A stretch of DNA of 64,000 bases, taken from contig CM030932.1 of assembly GCA_018136815.1 (NCBI GenBank), positions 6,482,315-6,546,314 on the forward strand, read 5' to 3'. Below the pieces are notes generated by a model. The model was not told where the DNA came from. It made no database searches and worked only from the letters and a program-made list of their open reading frames with translations. Positions 20,385 to 30,876 of the stretch are shown one piece after another. The position numbers were made by a program, and so were the translations under genes. This stretch comes from Isochrysis galbana (taxonomy: Eukaryota; Haptophyta; Isochrysidales; Isochrysidaceae). Every line of letters starts with the position of its first letter. Within the stretch, counting starts at the first letter, position 1.

Positions 20385-20600
20385 GGGAGGCGGGGGGGGG
20401 GGGGGGCTTCGGGGCCCAAATTTCGCTTCGGCGCTACGCGCCGTTCTTCAGCGCTTCGCACTTGCACCCAAATTTCGGTCAAAAATTTCTATTTTGGCGG
20501 TCCACCCAAATTTTGCAAAACATTTCGCGAAACTCTGGCCTGGGCCAATCTGGAGCGATAGAACGGGGGGTACTGTTCCTTAGCCTGCGACGGACTACTT
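20385..20600. repeat. AAATTT-rich dispersed repeat, copy 1
   Basis: After a G tract, this stretch contains cccaaatttcgctt, cccaaatttcggtcaaaaat and cacccaaatttt. The same series appears inverted at 43970-44095. It lies directly upstream of the DUF2828 gene, so it may contribute promoter sequence. Confidence 0.5.
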
Positions 20601-20691
20601 TACCGTCGGAAGCAGGCGGCAGGGGGACTTCGTGTGCCGCGTCCATAAGCGGGCCATCCGTGTCACGGACTTACAACGGAGACTCGACGCG

Positions 20692-22620
20692 ATGGCTTCT
20701 TCTCCTTCCTCCTCTGCTTTCGTCGCCGCAATGGACGAGCTGACGCGGAGAGAGGACGAGTACTGCCGCGGTGAGAATGGATCACTCGAGCTCACCGCCA
20801 CCGGCGTGCAAGATGCGCTGGTCGCCCTCTTCTTCAAGCTGACGCGTGGTGTGACGGACGAGATCCTCGACGAGCTAGTGGGCGCTGCGCTCAGGGAGGC
20901 CGACGGGAAGCCCGACGCTCTCGCCGACTTGATTGTGCTGGCGTTCCAGACGAGGGCCACCCGTGGCGCGGGAAAGGGCGAGAAGGACTGCACCTACGCG
21001 CTGCTCAAGCGGCTGGACCAGGACGCAGTCATTGCAACCCTCAAGCTCCTCCCGCTCTACGGCTACTGGAAGGACCTGTTGCTGCTCATCGAGCGCGGCG
21101 CGAACGAGGCCATCGCGGCTGCAGCCTTATCCATCTTTTGCTCTCAGCTTGCAGCCGACGATGCAGAGATCACCGCTGCCAAGTCTGAGGACCGCAAGCC
21201 GAAGCTCTCGCTTGCGTCCAAGTGGGCGCCACGCGAGGGCAGCTCTATGGACCGCAAGCTCTGCCTGGCTCGCCGCATGGCAGTCGACATGTTCGGCGAG
21301 GCCAACGTGGCCGCCTCCCGTCGCAAGTACCGCCAGCTGCTCTCGCGCTGCAACCGCGCTCTAGGCACCACGGAAGTGCTGATGGCAGCTAACAAATGGG
21401 CGGAGATCCAGTTCGCACGCGTGCCCTCACTCTGCCTCCAACGGCATCGCAAGGCCTTCCTCAACGAGCATTTGAAAGTCCCAGTGCCTGCCCTTATGAT
21501 CGAGACGGGCAACCGTCATCCCGAGAACGAGGCCCGCGTAGCCGCACGCAAAGCTCTGCGCAAATCCATGCTGGAGGGCAAGTTGCAGGGCAAGCAATTG
21601 CAACCTCACGAGATCGTACGCGAGCTCTTGAAGGTTGGCTCGGCCCCGTCCGTCATTGAGTTGGACCTGCTCGACGCCCAGTGGGAATCCATGAAGGCTG
21701 GCGTCAAGCAGGCCCTCGCCGATGCTGCAGCAGGGCAGGACGCCAAGGTGGCGGAGGCAGCCGAAGCGCAGGGGGCGCTCGCGAACATGGATGAGCTGCG
21801 ATCTGCCCTTCCACGCGGCGTCGACCTCGGCAAGCTTGTGCCGTTGGTTGATGTGTCTGGCTCCATGATGGGTTTGCCAATTTTGGCAGCAGTTGGTCTG
21901 GGGCTCCTGACCGCTGAGCTGGCGGCGCCCGCATTCTGCAATCGCATCCTCACTTTCGAGTCAAAGCCAAGCTGGGTGGACTTGAGCGACTGCAACTCGA
22001 TCTTCGAGAAGGTGCAGAAGACCGTCAAGGCGCCTTGGGGCGGATCCACAAATCTTGAGGCAGCGTGCGAACGGATCCTTGAGGTCGCCGCGTCACATAG
22101 GTTGAAGCCCGACGAGCTTCCGGATCTGATCGTCTTTTCAGACATGCAGTTTGACCAGAGCATGGACGCTTCTCGGCGGCATGAAGGCCAGCCCTTTTGG
22201 GAGACGCACCTACGCCGGCTGCGCCGCCGCTTCGAGCAGGCGGGGCGCTTCGTGTGCGGTGAGCCATATGCAGCGCCAAGAATAATCTTCTGGAACCTGC
22301 GCGGCGACACGTTCGGCTTTCCGGCCGTTGCGCAAGAGCCGAACGTCCAGATGCTTTCCGGCTTCTCGCCTGCTTTGCTTAAGCTCATCTTGACCGGTGC
22401 GGACTTGGTCGGCGAGGAGGAGGAGGTGGAGGAGATCTTGCCCGACGGGAGCATAGTGATGCGTGTAGTGCGACAAGGCCCGACACCGGCGCAGACCGTC
22501 AGAGCGGCTCTCGATGACGACGCGTTCGATGCTGTTCGGCTCGCTCTCAGCGCAGTATCCAAGGGAGCTCTCGCAGGTTACCGGTTCGAGAAGGACGGAT
22601 TTGAAATGGTTGAAGCTTGA
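20692..22620 (+). CDS. DUF2828 family protein with vWA domain
   Basis: 642 residues in one exon. The N-terminal ~370 residues are helical and Ala-rich (LPLYGYWKDLLLLIERG, KWAPREGSSMDR), as in DUF2828 and TROVE-like proteins. The C-terminal half is a von Willebrand A fold with a MIDAS motif: PLVDVSGSMMG (Asp-x-Ser-x-Ser, ~residues 386-390), GGSTNLEA (Thr, ~452) and FSDMQFD (Asp, ~483). The family occurs in plants, fungi, protists and large DNA viruses; its function is not established, and an RNA-related role is suggested only by the TROVE resemblance. I chose the ATG at 20692 over one at 20632 because the family-like sequence starts right after it. No intron, unlike its neighbours. Confidence 0.85.
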   Translation: MASSPSSSAFVAAMDELTRREDEYCRGENGSLELTATGVQDALVALFFKLTRGVTDEILDELVGAALREADGKPDALADLIVLAFQTRATRGAGKGEKDCTYALLKRLDQDAVIATLKLLPLYGYWKDLLLLIERGANEAIAAAALSIFCSQLAADDAEITAAKSEDRKPKLSLASKWAPREGSSMDRKLCLARRMAVDMFGEANVAASRRKYRQLLSRCNRALGTTEVLMAANKWAEIQFARVPSLCLQRHRKAFLNEHLKVPVPALMIETGNRHPENEARVAARKALRKSMLEGKLQGKQLQPHEIVRELLKVGSAPSVIELDLLDAQWESMKAGVKQALADAAAGQDAKVAEAAEAQGALANMDELRSALPRGVDLGKLVPLVDVSGSMMGLPILAAVGLGLLTAELAAPAFCNRILTFESKPSWVDLSDCNSIFEKVQKTVKAPWGGSTNLEAACERILEVAASHRLKPDELPDLIVFSDMQFDQSMDASRRHEGQPFWETHLRRLRRRFEQAGRFVCGEPYAAPRIIFWNLRGDTFGFPAVAQEPNVQMLSGFSPALLKLILTGADLVGEEEEVEEILPDGSIVMRVVRQGPTPAQTVRAALDDDAFDAVRLALSAVSKGALAGYRFEKDGFEMVEA

Positions 22621-22639
22621 GCGATGGCCGCGACTTTCT

Positions 22640-22690
22640 TGATTGGTGTGTGTGTGTGCATGTGCGCGCGCGCGTGCGCATGTGAGCACC
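22640..22690. repeat. GT/GC microsatellite
   Basis: gtgtgtgtgtgcatgtgcgcgcgcgcg just after the DUF2828 stop; the alternating purine-pyrimidine run is capable of Z-DNA. Confidence 0.8.
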
Positions 22691-22699
22691 TGACCCGCA

Positions 22700-23727
22700 T
22701 AAAAAAAATCTTCTTAAAATTCCCCGCTACGTGTGCGGCGTGCGGCAGTGTGCTAGTGTACCTCCCTACTACCCGACCTTAACCCCTAACAACCCCCTCC
22801 CCCTTTCCCAGTTCCCTCATTTTCGGAGAAGCTGGTTCCGGGGAGGCCGCGCGCGCTGCTTCGGCCAGGAGTTGGAGAGAAGGGGGCGGGAGACTGTGGT
22901 TCGTCCTTTGTTCCGGTGTTGGCTCGGGTTATCCTCCCTTAAATATCTTAGGCTCCTCTTTTGTGATTCCGACTAAGAGGTTTAGCTGGTGCACCCACGC
23001 ACCCACGCACCCACTGACTCTTACGTGCCGCGCGTGCGCGCGCACGAGGAGCGAGGAGCTGCACGGCCAAGTGGGGAGTTGCTCTTCGGCGCGGGCGCCA
23101 CGGTCGACTCGGAGCTTGCGCGGCTGCTGCACCTGCTGCTGCGCGCGCTGCGCTGCTGCCGCTACGCGGGCGGTGCGCCCGCGCACGATGGGACCGTGCT
23201 AGTCCCTGTGCACGTGGGCCGCCTGCTGCGTGGGGAGGCGGCCGCGGGCGCAGGTGCGCCGGCGGTGCCCGCCGCCGCCTTCGCGGCCGTGGACCGGCTG
23301 CTCGCCGCGCTCGCTGCTGTGCGCGACCGGCTGACGCTCGCGTAGCGCACTGCACGTCGCCTGCGCGTTCCACCTGCGCGGCCCCGCGCTGAGCGACGAG
23401 GCGGCGCTCGCGCGCGTCCCGATGGGCATTTTGTCATTTGACCGCGCATTCCCTCGCGCGCGCTGCCGCGCTGCTCGCTAAAGCAAGCAGCAACTGCAGC
23501 ACTAACAAGTGGAAGTGCGTCAACACTGTGTCAACACTTGTTGTGCCCTGCGTCAACACTTGGAAGAGGCCAGATGGGTTAACACCTTGCCCAAGCTACT
23601 GTAATGGGCCCTCGAGGGCGTGTCAACGTGAACCCATACGCCCTGCTCAGGCGGCTTGTCTTCATTTGGTCTCCTTTCCCTCCGGTTTCTTCCCCTCCCG
23701 CGGGGCCGGGGGGAGTCTCACCCTACC
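22700..23727. other. No firmly supported gene; Ala/Leu-rich ORF at 22989-23345
   Basis: The plus-strand ORF 22989-23345 (118 codons, LARLLHLLLRALRCCRYAGG) is helical but unrecognised. The rest holds caacactgt-type short repeats (gtcaacact at about 23518, 23528 and 23552). Confidence 0.35.
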
Positions 23728-23935
23728 ATGAGCCCCCCCGCGAGCACCCCGAAGGAGAGGCCCAGCAGCACCACGTACCACGTACGCGACGAGAACGGCG
23801 TCGCCTTGGCTCGGCATGAGGGCGCGTCCCGAGAGGGCCTGGTAGACGCCCACGCCGAGCACGGCGTAGCCTGTCCCCTTGTGCGCGACCCGCCACACGG
23901 CGCGGCGCTTCTCGCCTTTTCAAGTGGTCTGCCGT
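23712..23935 (-). pseudogene. Fragment of a cytochrome b561-type membrane protein
   Basis: The minus strand encodes EKRRAVWRVAHKGTGYAVLG, the His-containing end of a b561 helix, followed by GVYQALSG. A 7-bp tandem duplication (tacgtgg twice) then shifts the frame. In the frame after the shift the last helix continues (YVVLLGLSFGVLAGGLMVG) to a stop. It has no upstream domain, so it is a relic. It lies upstream of an intact b561 gene on the other strand. Confidence 0.6.
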
Positions 23936-23959
23936 CGGAAAGATCCAGCCGCGCGAAAC

Positions 23960-24160
23960 TCGTCGATTTAGATTGTTGTCATAAGTTAGAAGTATTCTAC
24001 ATACTGGTATTGTAACGTATGTACTAACATCATACTAGATACTAGCTTATTATATCAGGCTGATACTGATGATATCATCAGGTCTGATATCAGGTATCAG
24101 GTTGGCGGTTGGCCCGGTTGGCGAAACGGCGAAGCCTGATGACCTGATACCTGACGTCCC
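23960..24160. repeat. AT-rich inverted repeats
   Basis: tcaggtatcaggt at 24090-24102 pairs with acctgatacctga at 24142-24154, and 24050-24095 contains further gatatc and ctgatatcag self-complementary words. Could extrude as a cruciform. Confidence 0.65.
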
Positions 24161-24619
24161 ATCACTGTCCCCCAGCGTGGACTCGAGGCTCCAGGAGAGG
24201 ACGCGCTGGGGTGCGCAGGGTGGGTGCGTGCACTAGAGGGGAGATGAATATCGAGGGAGGGGCACCTGGCACCTGGCTCGCCAGGCATGGCGCATGGCGG
24301 GATTTCGGGACTAAAACGTTGTGTCCAAGTAGCTAGTGGGATTGGCTAGGATATAACATTAATTGATTTACAAGACTACAATTCTGAACGGTTGGGTAGG
24401 GGCTCCGTTGGTATTTGCCGATGAGCGATGAGTCCTTCGGACCCACAGCCACAGCACTCAGGTCATACTCACATACTCACACAACAAGCAACAAGAAAAC
24501 TCTGACGAAGATTATGCCGCGCGCTCGCAAAAATCTTTTTCATCTGAGGAAAGCGACCACTGATTTTTAAACGGCCTCGGTGTCGCGGGAGCCTCGGGGG
24601 GCTCGCCTCGCCGCTCTCA

Positions 24620-27271
24620 ATGAGGCAGCTGCTCCTGACCGCGCTCGTCGCCACTGCCCGTGGGTACTGCGCAGGTGGCATGGTCCGATCCGAGGCCTAC
24701 TACAGTGTGGTCACGCAGTGTGCTCAGCTCGCCGATGGCCGTGTGATGGTGAGAGCCATCGAGACGTAGCCGTCGGGCGAGTTGCCAGCGAATGGCGAGA
24801 GGGGGGAAAGGGGGATAGGCGCACCAGGTGGCACGGTTACTGCCACCTATGACACATCCTCTGTATGTGTACCTTTCAGGCTACCATCACGCTCTCCCCG
24901 GGTGCTGGAGTGGGCCCTCGCTCTTTGATCGACCTCGGAAAACTGGTCAAAGTGAAGGGCCTCGACATACTGAATGCCCCAGTGCTGTGTGGGCCGTGGG
25001 AGGGCTTCATGGCTGCCATCTCGCCATCCGATGTCGCTGGCTTTACTAATGGCTTGCATGTAAGTGCCTACACCTGAGCGGTGCCGCTTATAATCCGATC
25101 CTGTCCCACTGACTTGATATGGTCTCACCATGTGTGCCATTGCTTGTGGCTGTCAGGTATACGTGTGCACTGGCAAATTGTACCATCAGATCGAATCGCT
25201 CATTCATGCCGAGAATAAAGGACGGCAGCTTCAAATCGCAAATGCACCGCCACCTTCGGTTCTCTGGAATTTTTCTCCTCCTCCGCCGCCATCGCCCCCA
25301 AAACCTCCATCTCCACCACCTTCGCCACCACAACCTCCGTCGCCGCCGCCATCCCCACCACAGCCTCCGTCGCTGCCCCCACCGAGCCCCAACCCCCCTC
25401 CGCCAACCCCTCCTCCACCGTCACCTCCATCGCTCCCGCCATCGCCACCGATTCCTCCGTCGCCGCCACCGCCATCTGCCCCACCCCCGCCCTCCCCGCC
25501 GCCCTCCTCTCCTCCACCTCCTCCGCCGCCATCACCACCTCCATCGCCGTCGCCACCCTCGCCGCCCCCACCGCCCCCACTCCCCTCGCCCCCCTCTGCA
25601 CCGCCAAATCCACCCCCATCACCTCCATACCCACCGCCGCCACCGTCGCCAGCGCCGAGATCACCACCGCCACCGTCGCCTCTTCCTCCATCCCCATCGC
25701 CTCCTCCTCCACACCCTCCACCGGCGACCCCGCCATCTCCTCCAAGACCACCAGCCCCACCACCGGCGCCATTGCCGCCGCCACTCCCGTCACCTCCACC
25801 GCCGCCGCCGCCGCCGCCGCCGTCATCGCCACCGTCGCCGCCGCCGCCATTCCAGCCGCCACTTTCGCCACCACCTCAGCCTCCTATGCCCCCCACATCC
25901 CCGCCGCCGCCGTCATCGCCGCCGCCACCGCCATTCCAGCCGCCACTTTCGCCACCACCTCCGCCACCTCAGCTTCCTATGCCCCCCACATCCCCGCCAC
26001 CGTCGCCGCTGCCAATGCCATCCCAGCCGCCGCTTTCGCCACCACCTCCGCTACCTCAGCCTCATATGCCCCCCACATCTCCGCCGCCGACACCGCCACC
26101 AACTTCCCCTCCAATGCTGCCGCCGCCCTCGCTCCCGCCACCATCTTCCCCGCCTCCACCCTCCCCTTTGCCGACGCTGTCCGGCGCGCCGCCCACTCCA
26201 CCTCCACCGCGCACTCCAGCTCCAACACTATTGCCGCCGCCACCACCACGTAACCCACAGCCGCTACCGCCCTTCACTCCTGGATTTCGACCACAGCCCC
26301 CTCCGCCTTCGTCATCTCTTTTATCTCTATTGCCGCCGCCGCCATCGCCTACCGATCCGCCGAAAGCACCGCCCTCGGCCCCCTTGCCCTCTCTTCCTCC
26401 TTCGATGATTGCACTGCTGCCGCCACCGAGTCATTCTCAGCCGGGTCAGGCACCTGCACCACCTCCGGAAGGCATGGCTTCACAAGGCGTTGTGATGCCG
26501 GACCAGCTACGCATTGTGGGGAAGCATCTTGCGCACGCTCTGTGCATGGTGCTTGCATTCGGGTTGCTCTTCCCCAGCGCGCTTGCTGTGTCGCTAGGCT
26601 GGCGTTCCACAATATCAGCAAAATTCTGGTTCAGGTGGGTCAGCTTTTTGGCTTTGAGTGGTTTTGCAACGGCCCTCAGTGGTCTCGGCGTCGCCATTTG
26701 GATGACGCCTATCGGCAGCCACTTCAACAGTGCACACGAGATCGTAGGAGTCGCCGTCATCGGGCTTTTCTTGTTGCAACCAATGTACCTCTTCGCTTGT
26801 CGCAAGATTCCACAAGCGGACAAGCTCGGCGCTCTAATTGGCTATCGTTCCACTTGGGAATGGATCCACAAGCTAGGTGGTGTGGCAGTCATTGCTGGTG
26901 CAATCTTCTCGGTCATTTCAGGGTATATGCACACCCAACAACTCGAGCTGTATGGCATTAGCGGCCTCTACGGGGCAGCCCTGAAGCCACGCCCGCCGCC
27001 AATGGAGGTGACGCTCATCGTCTACGGATGCCTCCTGTTCCTTTCAATTGTGTTGCTTGTCGTCGGTGTCAAACAATCCGCTGGGCTAAAGATTGAGTCG
27101 CGTGCACATGCCAAAGGGCGCGCCATGCACAGCGCGCGGCGCGAAACGATTACTCCCGGAAAGCGTTCGACGGCGACGCGCACTCCGGCCAGCTCCAATG
27201 TCGGAGGAGGCCCTTGCCTATCCTTGGAAGTGGCGGGCATGCTCACGCCCGTGGGACCGGAGCGAGTCTAA
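24620..27271 (+). CDS. Secreted/membrane protein: proline-rich wall-type domain fused to cytochrome b561
   Basis: Exons 24620-24748, 24880-25059 and 25157-27271; 807 residues. Residues 1-17 look like a signal peptide (MRQLLLTALVATARG). An unrecognised domain with several Cys follows to ~133. Residues ~134-545 are (Ser)Pro-Pro-Pro repeats like pherophorins and extensin-type algal wall proteins. From ~555 a cytochrome b561 / DOMON-associated fold has at least five hydrophobic helices and the conserved heme His positions in KHLAHALC, FNSAHEIVG and WIHKLGGVA. Known b561 proteins carry electrons across membranes, often reducing iron or ascorbate radical. The Pro-rich arm would extend the domain from the membrane into the wall or scale layer (inference). 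The antisense ORFs across the Pro codons are artefacts. Confidence 0.85.
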
Positions 27272-27318
27272 TCGGAGTCTCACACCCTTCTAGAACGCTG
27301 ACCTGGAGCTGGGCTTGG

Positions 27319-27748
27319 TATGGGGTCGACGCTTGGCCGATGGCATCAGTCTACCTCTCTTGTTCCCTTCCGATGATCCAATCTTGTAAATTATGCATTA
27401 GGCGCTCATGTGAAGCAATTAGGCATTGGATGCCACAGTTCGCTTTCATCTCGCGTCGCTCTAGGACGCTCCAACAACTTCTACGGTACGTCTTCATCGA
27501 TTCAATCGGCAATCGAACACGGCAAGTGACATCTATGGGGTCGACGCTTGGCCGATGGCATCAGTCTACCTCTCTTGTTCCCTTCCGATGATCCAATCTT
27601 GTAAATTATGCATTAGGCGCTCATGTGAAGCAATTAGGCATTGGATGCCACAGTTCGCTTTCATCTCGCGTCGCTCTAGGACGCTCCAACAACTTCTACG
27701 GTACGTCTTCATCGATTCAATCGGCAATCGAACACGGCAAGTGACATC
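27319..27748 (+). repeat. 215-bp tandem duplication
   Basis: 27319-27533 and 27534-27748 are the same sequence with no difference seen, starting tatggggtcgacgcttggcc. It lies just downstream of the b561 gene stop and encodes nothing recognisable. Confidence 0.93.
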
Positions 27749-28839
27749 TCTTGTGTGCATTAAATTCCACGATGCTGTGTGGCCTACTGTTGTCTGCGAC
27801 ACGCCACTTCCACTTCCAAACATTTATTCCCCAAGGACGTGGGACCCTTTTGTGCAATTAGTCTTTATTCGACCTGCCTCGCGGTGGTGCCAATGTTTTG
27901 CTATTGCTTGCTTTTGTCAGTGAGACCATAGGCTCTACTACTACTTACAAAAAAATTCTTAATAGTCTCGCCGCTCGCCGCGCGCGCGACTCTGCATCTT
28001 AACTTTGCAGTCACGCCCGCTACTCTCTCCCCCCCTCCACCTGCCTTGCGGCCCGTCCCCTCGTGCTCTACCTAGGGGTTGGGTGTGGGGTTTCCTGCAG
28101 CAAACGGTGTGCTCCGATCCCCGATAGGTTTTCCTCTCCTTCCTCCTGCACCATCGGGCTATCGGTTTTTTGCGTTATCCTTTTGCATCAGGGGGATAAG
28201 TGGCTGTGTCTCAGTGAGTCCGAGGGCTGAGGTCGGGTAGGTGGGCGGATCGTGGCGGGGGGCTGTGCGCGATTTGTTGTATTCCTGCCCATCTGAAGGC
28301 TGGGTAGGCATGAATATTCGTGTAAGGTACGCGCTCACAATTACAATGGAACAGTTCCCCGTGTTGCCACTGACGCACAAGACACACAGATTCGGATTCC
28401 CCATGGTCTCAAGTCCAGGTTTGCAGATTTTGGTCTCGAAATTTGCGATTCGAATTTTGTTTTTGCTGTTACTATAATTGTTGGCTCGTTTAAGGTAATA
28501 AACCGGCATGACTTCGATTTCGACTTCTGCAGTCGCCCTGCGAGACTCTCTCTCTCTCTCTCTCTCCGTCCTCCTCTCCTCGGCCGACGGCAGGAAGATT
28601 CGTCCAAAACATTCTCCGGTCCCAGGATATCTTGTGGGGGGTCTCTCCGCGCTCCGCGAGGGAAAGGACGCGATCTCGCTCCGAGATCGGCCACGCGCCC
28701 TCACACGCTGCCCCGCCGTGCCCTCGGTCCCTCGCCCCCCCTGCGGCAGGTTCTTTCCCTCGGCGTGCCGTCCGTCGCCTCCGGCCGTTATATTACTTCC
28801 CCCCCGCGCGCGAGGTTCTTCTCCTCCGCCCGTACCCGT
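27749..28839. other. No supported gene; CT microsatellite
   Basis: Contains a repeat-like block starting aaaaaaattcttaatagtctcg (~27950), echoed near 29170, and a (ct)n run at 28545-28567. ORFs are unrecognised. Confidence 0.45.
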
Positions 28840-29163
28840 AGATAGACCAGACCCCGACGTCGTCGAGATACGGCATACAAATCTCCCAGGCCAGCCCCTG
28901 TAGCACCGCATCCATGAGGCGACACATGTATGAGGGGCCTGACTGGACACCGAAGGCTAGGTAGTTGAACTCGTACTTCTGCCGGTGCGTGCAGAAGGCC
29001 GTGATGGGTTTATCCGACTCTTTGATGGGCATGCACCAAAAACCCGAAGCCAAAGCCAAGTCCAAGAGGCACAAGAACAGCGAATCTCGAGAACCTTGAC
29101 CTCGAGAGAGGCGCTCGATTGCTTCCACCGTGAGAGGGAGAGGGCTGTCGGAGTTGCGTAATT
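28840..29163 (-). pseudogene. Gypsy reverse-transcriptase fragment
   Basis: About 108 codons of the RT palm: SPLPLTVEAIERLSRGQ, LLDLALASGFWCMPI (motif A), DKPITAFCT, YEFNYLAFGVQSGPSYMCRL and the catalytic YLDD. The homology begins at 29163 and stops just after YLDDVGVWS, with unrelated sequence on both sides and no zinc knuckle, RNase H or integrase nearby. The asymmetry (extra residues before LDLA) suggests decay. It represents the pol segment missing from the element at 1827-10981, but the two are not adjacent. Confidence 0.85.
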
Positions 29164-29459
29164 CGAATTAATTAATTTCTTAATAGTCTCACCGCACACG
29201 CGGCCGTGCATCCTCTACTTTCTACTCACGTAGGAAACTTTCTACACCCCCACTCCCCCGGCCCTTTCCCCCTCGCCATCAGGCGACTCCCCCCGTGCAC
29301 TACTAGGGGGATAGGGGAAAAGGGCTTAGATATGGTCGGTGGCCCGCCCCCCCCCCGGTGATCCGTTCCCCCCTTCCTCCTATGCCTACCGGGCTGGCGG
29401 CGGCCTCGGTCCCGACTTATGACTTATCCTGTAAACAGGTGCGGGACTTACCTATTTTC
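29164..29459. other. No gene; repeat-like sequence
   Basis: Begins aattaattaatttcttaatagtctc, similar to ~27955. Mostly C-rich. Confidence 0.4.
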
Positions 29460-29936
29460 CGGTGAGCGGAGCTCTCGCTCCGCCCACCCCCTTCTCCGCG
29501 CTCTCTCTCCCCTCTCCTGCAGGCACGCGCGATGGCGCGCCTGCGACAGGCCTGCAGCTGCCCCTGGCGACCCCTGGAGGCCCCTGGAGGCCCCTGGAGG
29601 CCAGCTCAGGGGGCAGAGGAGGCTGGGGCTGGGCCCTGGCCTCCCCTGCCTCTCCCTCGCTGGCGCTCCTGTGCCTCAGGGGTCCCCAATCTGCACCTGT
29701 CTGCCTGTCGAACAGGGGGGGGAGGGGGGATTGGAGCGATGGGCTGGCCACGACAGGCCAGGACGCGCGAGGCAGGCAAGCCTGCCAGTGGAAGAGTGGG
29801 TCAGCAGGGCAGTCTGCTCCTGGCAAGCCATCAGGCATGCCAGGAGCATGGGTGGTTCCTCCCCCATGGCAGGGGAGGAGTGGAGAGAGGGGGGGGCTCG
29901 TGCCCCCCCATGGGCGAACTAAGTATAAACTTAGTT
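29460..29936 (-). repeat. Two-hairpin repeat, copy 3 (long form)
   Basis: Ends with aactaagtataaacttagtt (29917-29936), preceded by the ggggggc/gcccccc hairpin (29890-29905). The body matches 42100-42542 and 58905-59325 (shared tgcctctccctcgctggcg, cagcagggcagt and ggaggagtggagagag). Confidence 0.8.
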
Positions 29937-30031
29937 CGAGATGCGTAATTCGAGTTAGTGTCGCGGTAATCAACGCAGCAGCGCACGGCGTGCGCACGGA
30001 GCCATCTTTTTTGCCAACAAGCGCACGCGAC

Positions 30032-30382
30032 GAGCCATGGCCCCTTCTGCCTCTCCCTCGCTGGCTCTCCGCGCCCTTGAAGGTTGACTACAGCCTGGGG
30101 CGGCTTTGGAGATCCTAATTAATCAGGGAGGTCCAGGTGAGGATGGGTTGGTCAGAGCGACAAGCGGGCCAACGTGGGCCAGGGCGTGCGATCTATGCCC
30201 AGCTGCCCATCTCTCTGGGAGAGTCTGGATTCTGGCGCAGTCTGGGTGAGTCCCCCCTGTATGCCAAGAGGCGGCGGAGGGGGGTGGATGGTGGATGGTT
30301 CTCGCCCCTCCATCAGGGAAGTCGACGAGAGAGTGGGGGGACGCGAAGCCCCCCCTCCATGGCGACCAATCATAAGATTAGT
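30032..30382 (-). repeat. Two-hairpin repeat, copy 4
   Basis: Diverged body (tgcctctccctcgctggctc near 30047), hairpin gggggg/cccccc at 30335-30355 and the small hairpin aatc-ataa-gatt at 30368-30379. Confidence 0.65.
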
Positions 30383-30408
30383 GCCTCTCAAAGAAGTACT
30401 ACCAAAAA

Positions 30409-30603
30409 AATAACATCTGAAGATTATGGGCTGCACACCTACTAGTCTCAGGTCCTCCCGTCACTAACTAACACCGCCCTTAGCTTCCCTCCCTCCACCT
30501 CGTTCCCTGTCCCCCTTCATTCCTTTCTCTTCGGTTTCCGGGGTCCGGCCTTGGTGCGCTACCTAAGGCCTGGTTCGGAGTGTGGGGTCGGGCAGGCCTT
30601 TTG
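30409..30603 (+). repeat. Dispersed repeat R3, copy 2
   Basis: Same order and sequence as 17695-17888, again after an A-rich run. Confidence 0.75.
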
Positions 30604-30876
30604 ATCCGCAGCATTGTTCTGCGTTCTCAAAGTACTACCAAAAATTCCATTCCGACGTTTCGTACAATGATAGCATTATGCATGCCGTATAGCGTATAGT
30701 AGATAGAAGATGGACACCAACATGCTTCCGGGCTCAGCTCATGCCGCAAGCGGAAATATTTTCTTCGGCATGTGCCGAGGAGACGGCCGCGTGTCCCTCG
30801 GATTGTTGTGACTAATTGTACACAAAACATCTGTGCATGTTACGTCCCAAGTCGGACTGGGCAGAAGCACGAGCGA
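30604..30876. other. No supported gene
   Basis: 3' flank of the MFS gene; only short unrecognised ORFs. Confidence 0.4.

Noticed and set aside
25200-26277. Long Ala/Val/Gly-rich minus-strand ORFs
   Set aside because: They are the antisense of the (Ser)Pro codon repeats in the b561 gene.
29917-29936. Helitron 3' end
   Set aside because: A terminal hairpin is present, but no CTRR follows and no conserved 5' TC end was found; insertion between A and T was not visible.
29890-29940. Rho-independent terminator
   Set aside because: The hairpin pair looks like one, but the genome is nuclear eukaryotic and the structure recurs in dispersed repeats with varying stems.
29452-30118. Several 140-220 codon ORFs
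   Set aside because: They lie within dispersed repeats, and other copies of the same repeat do not keep the frame.
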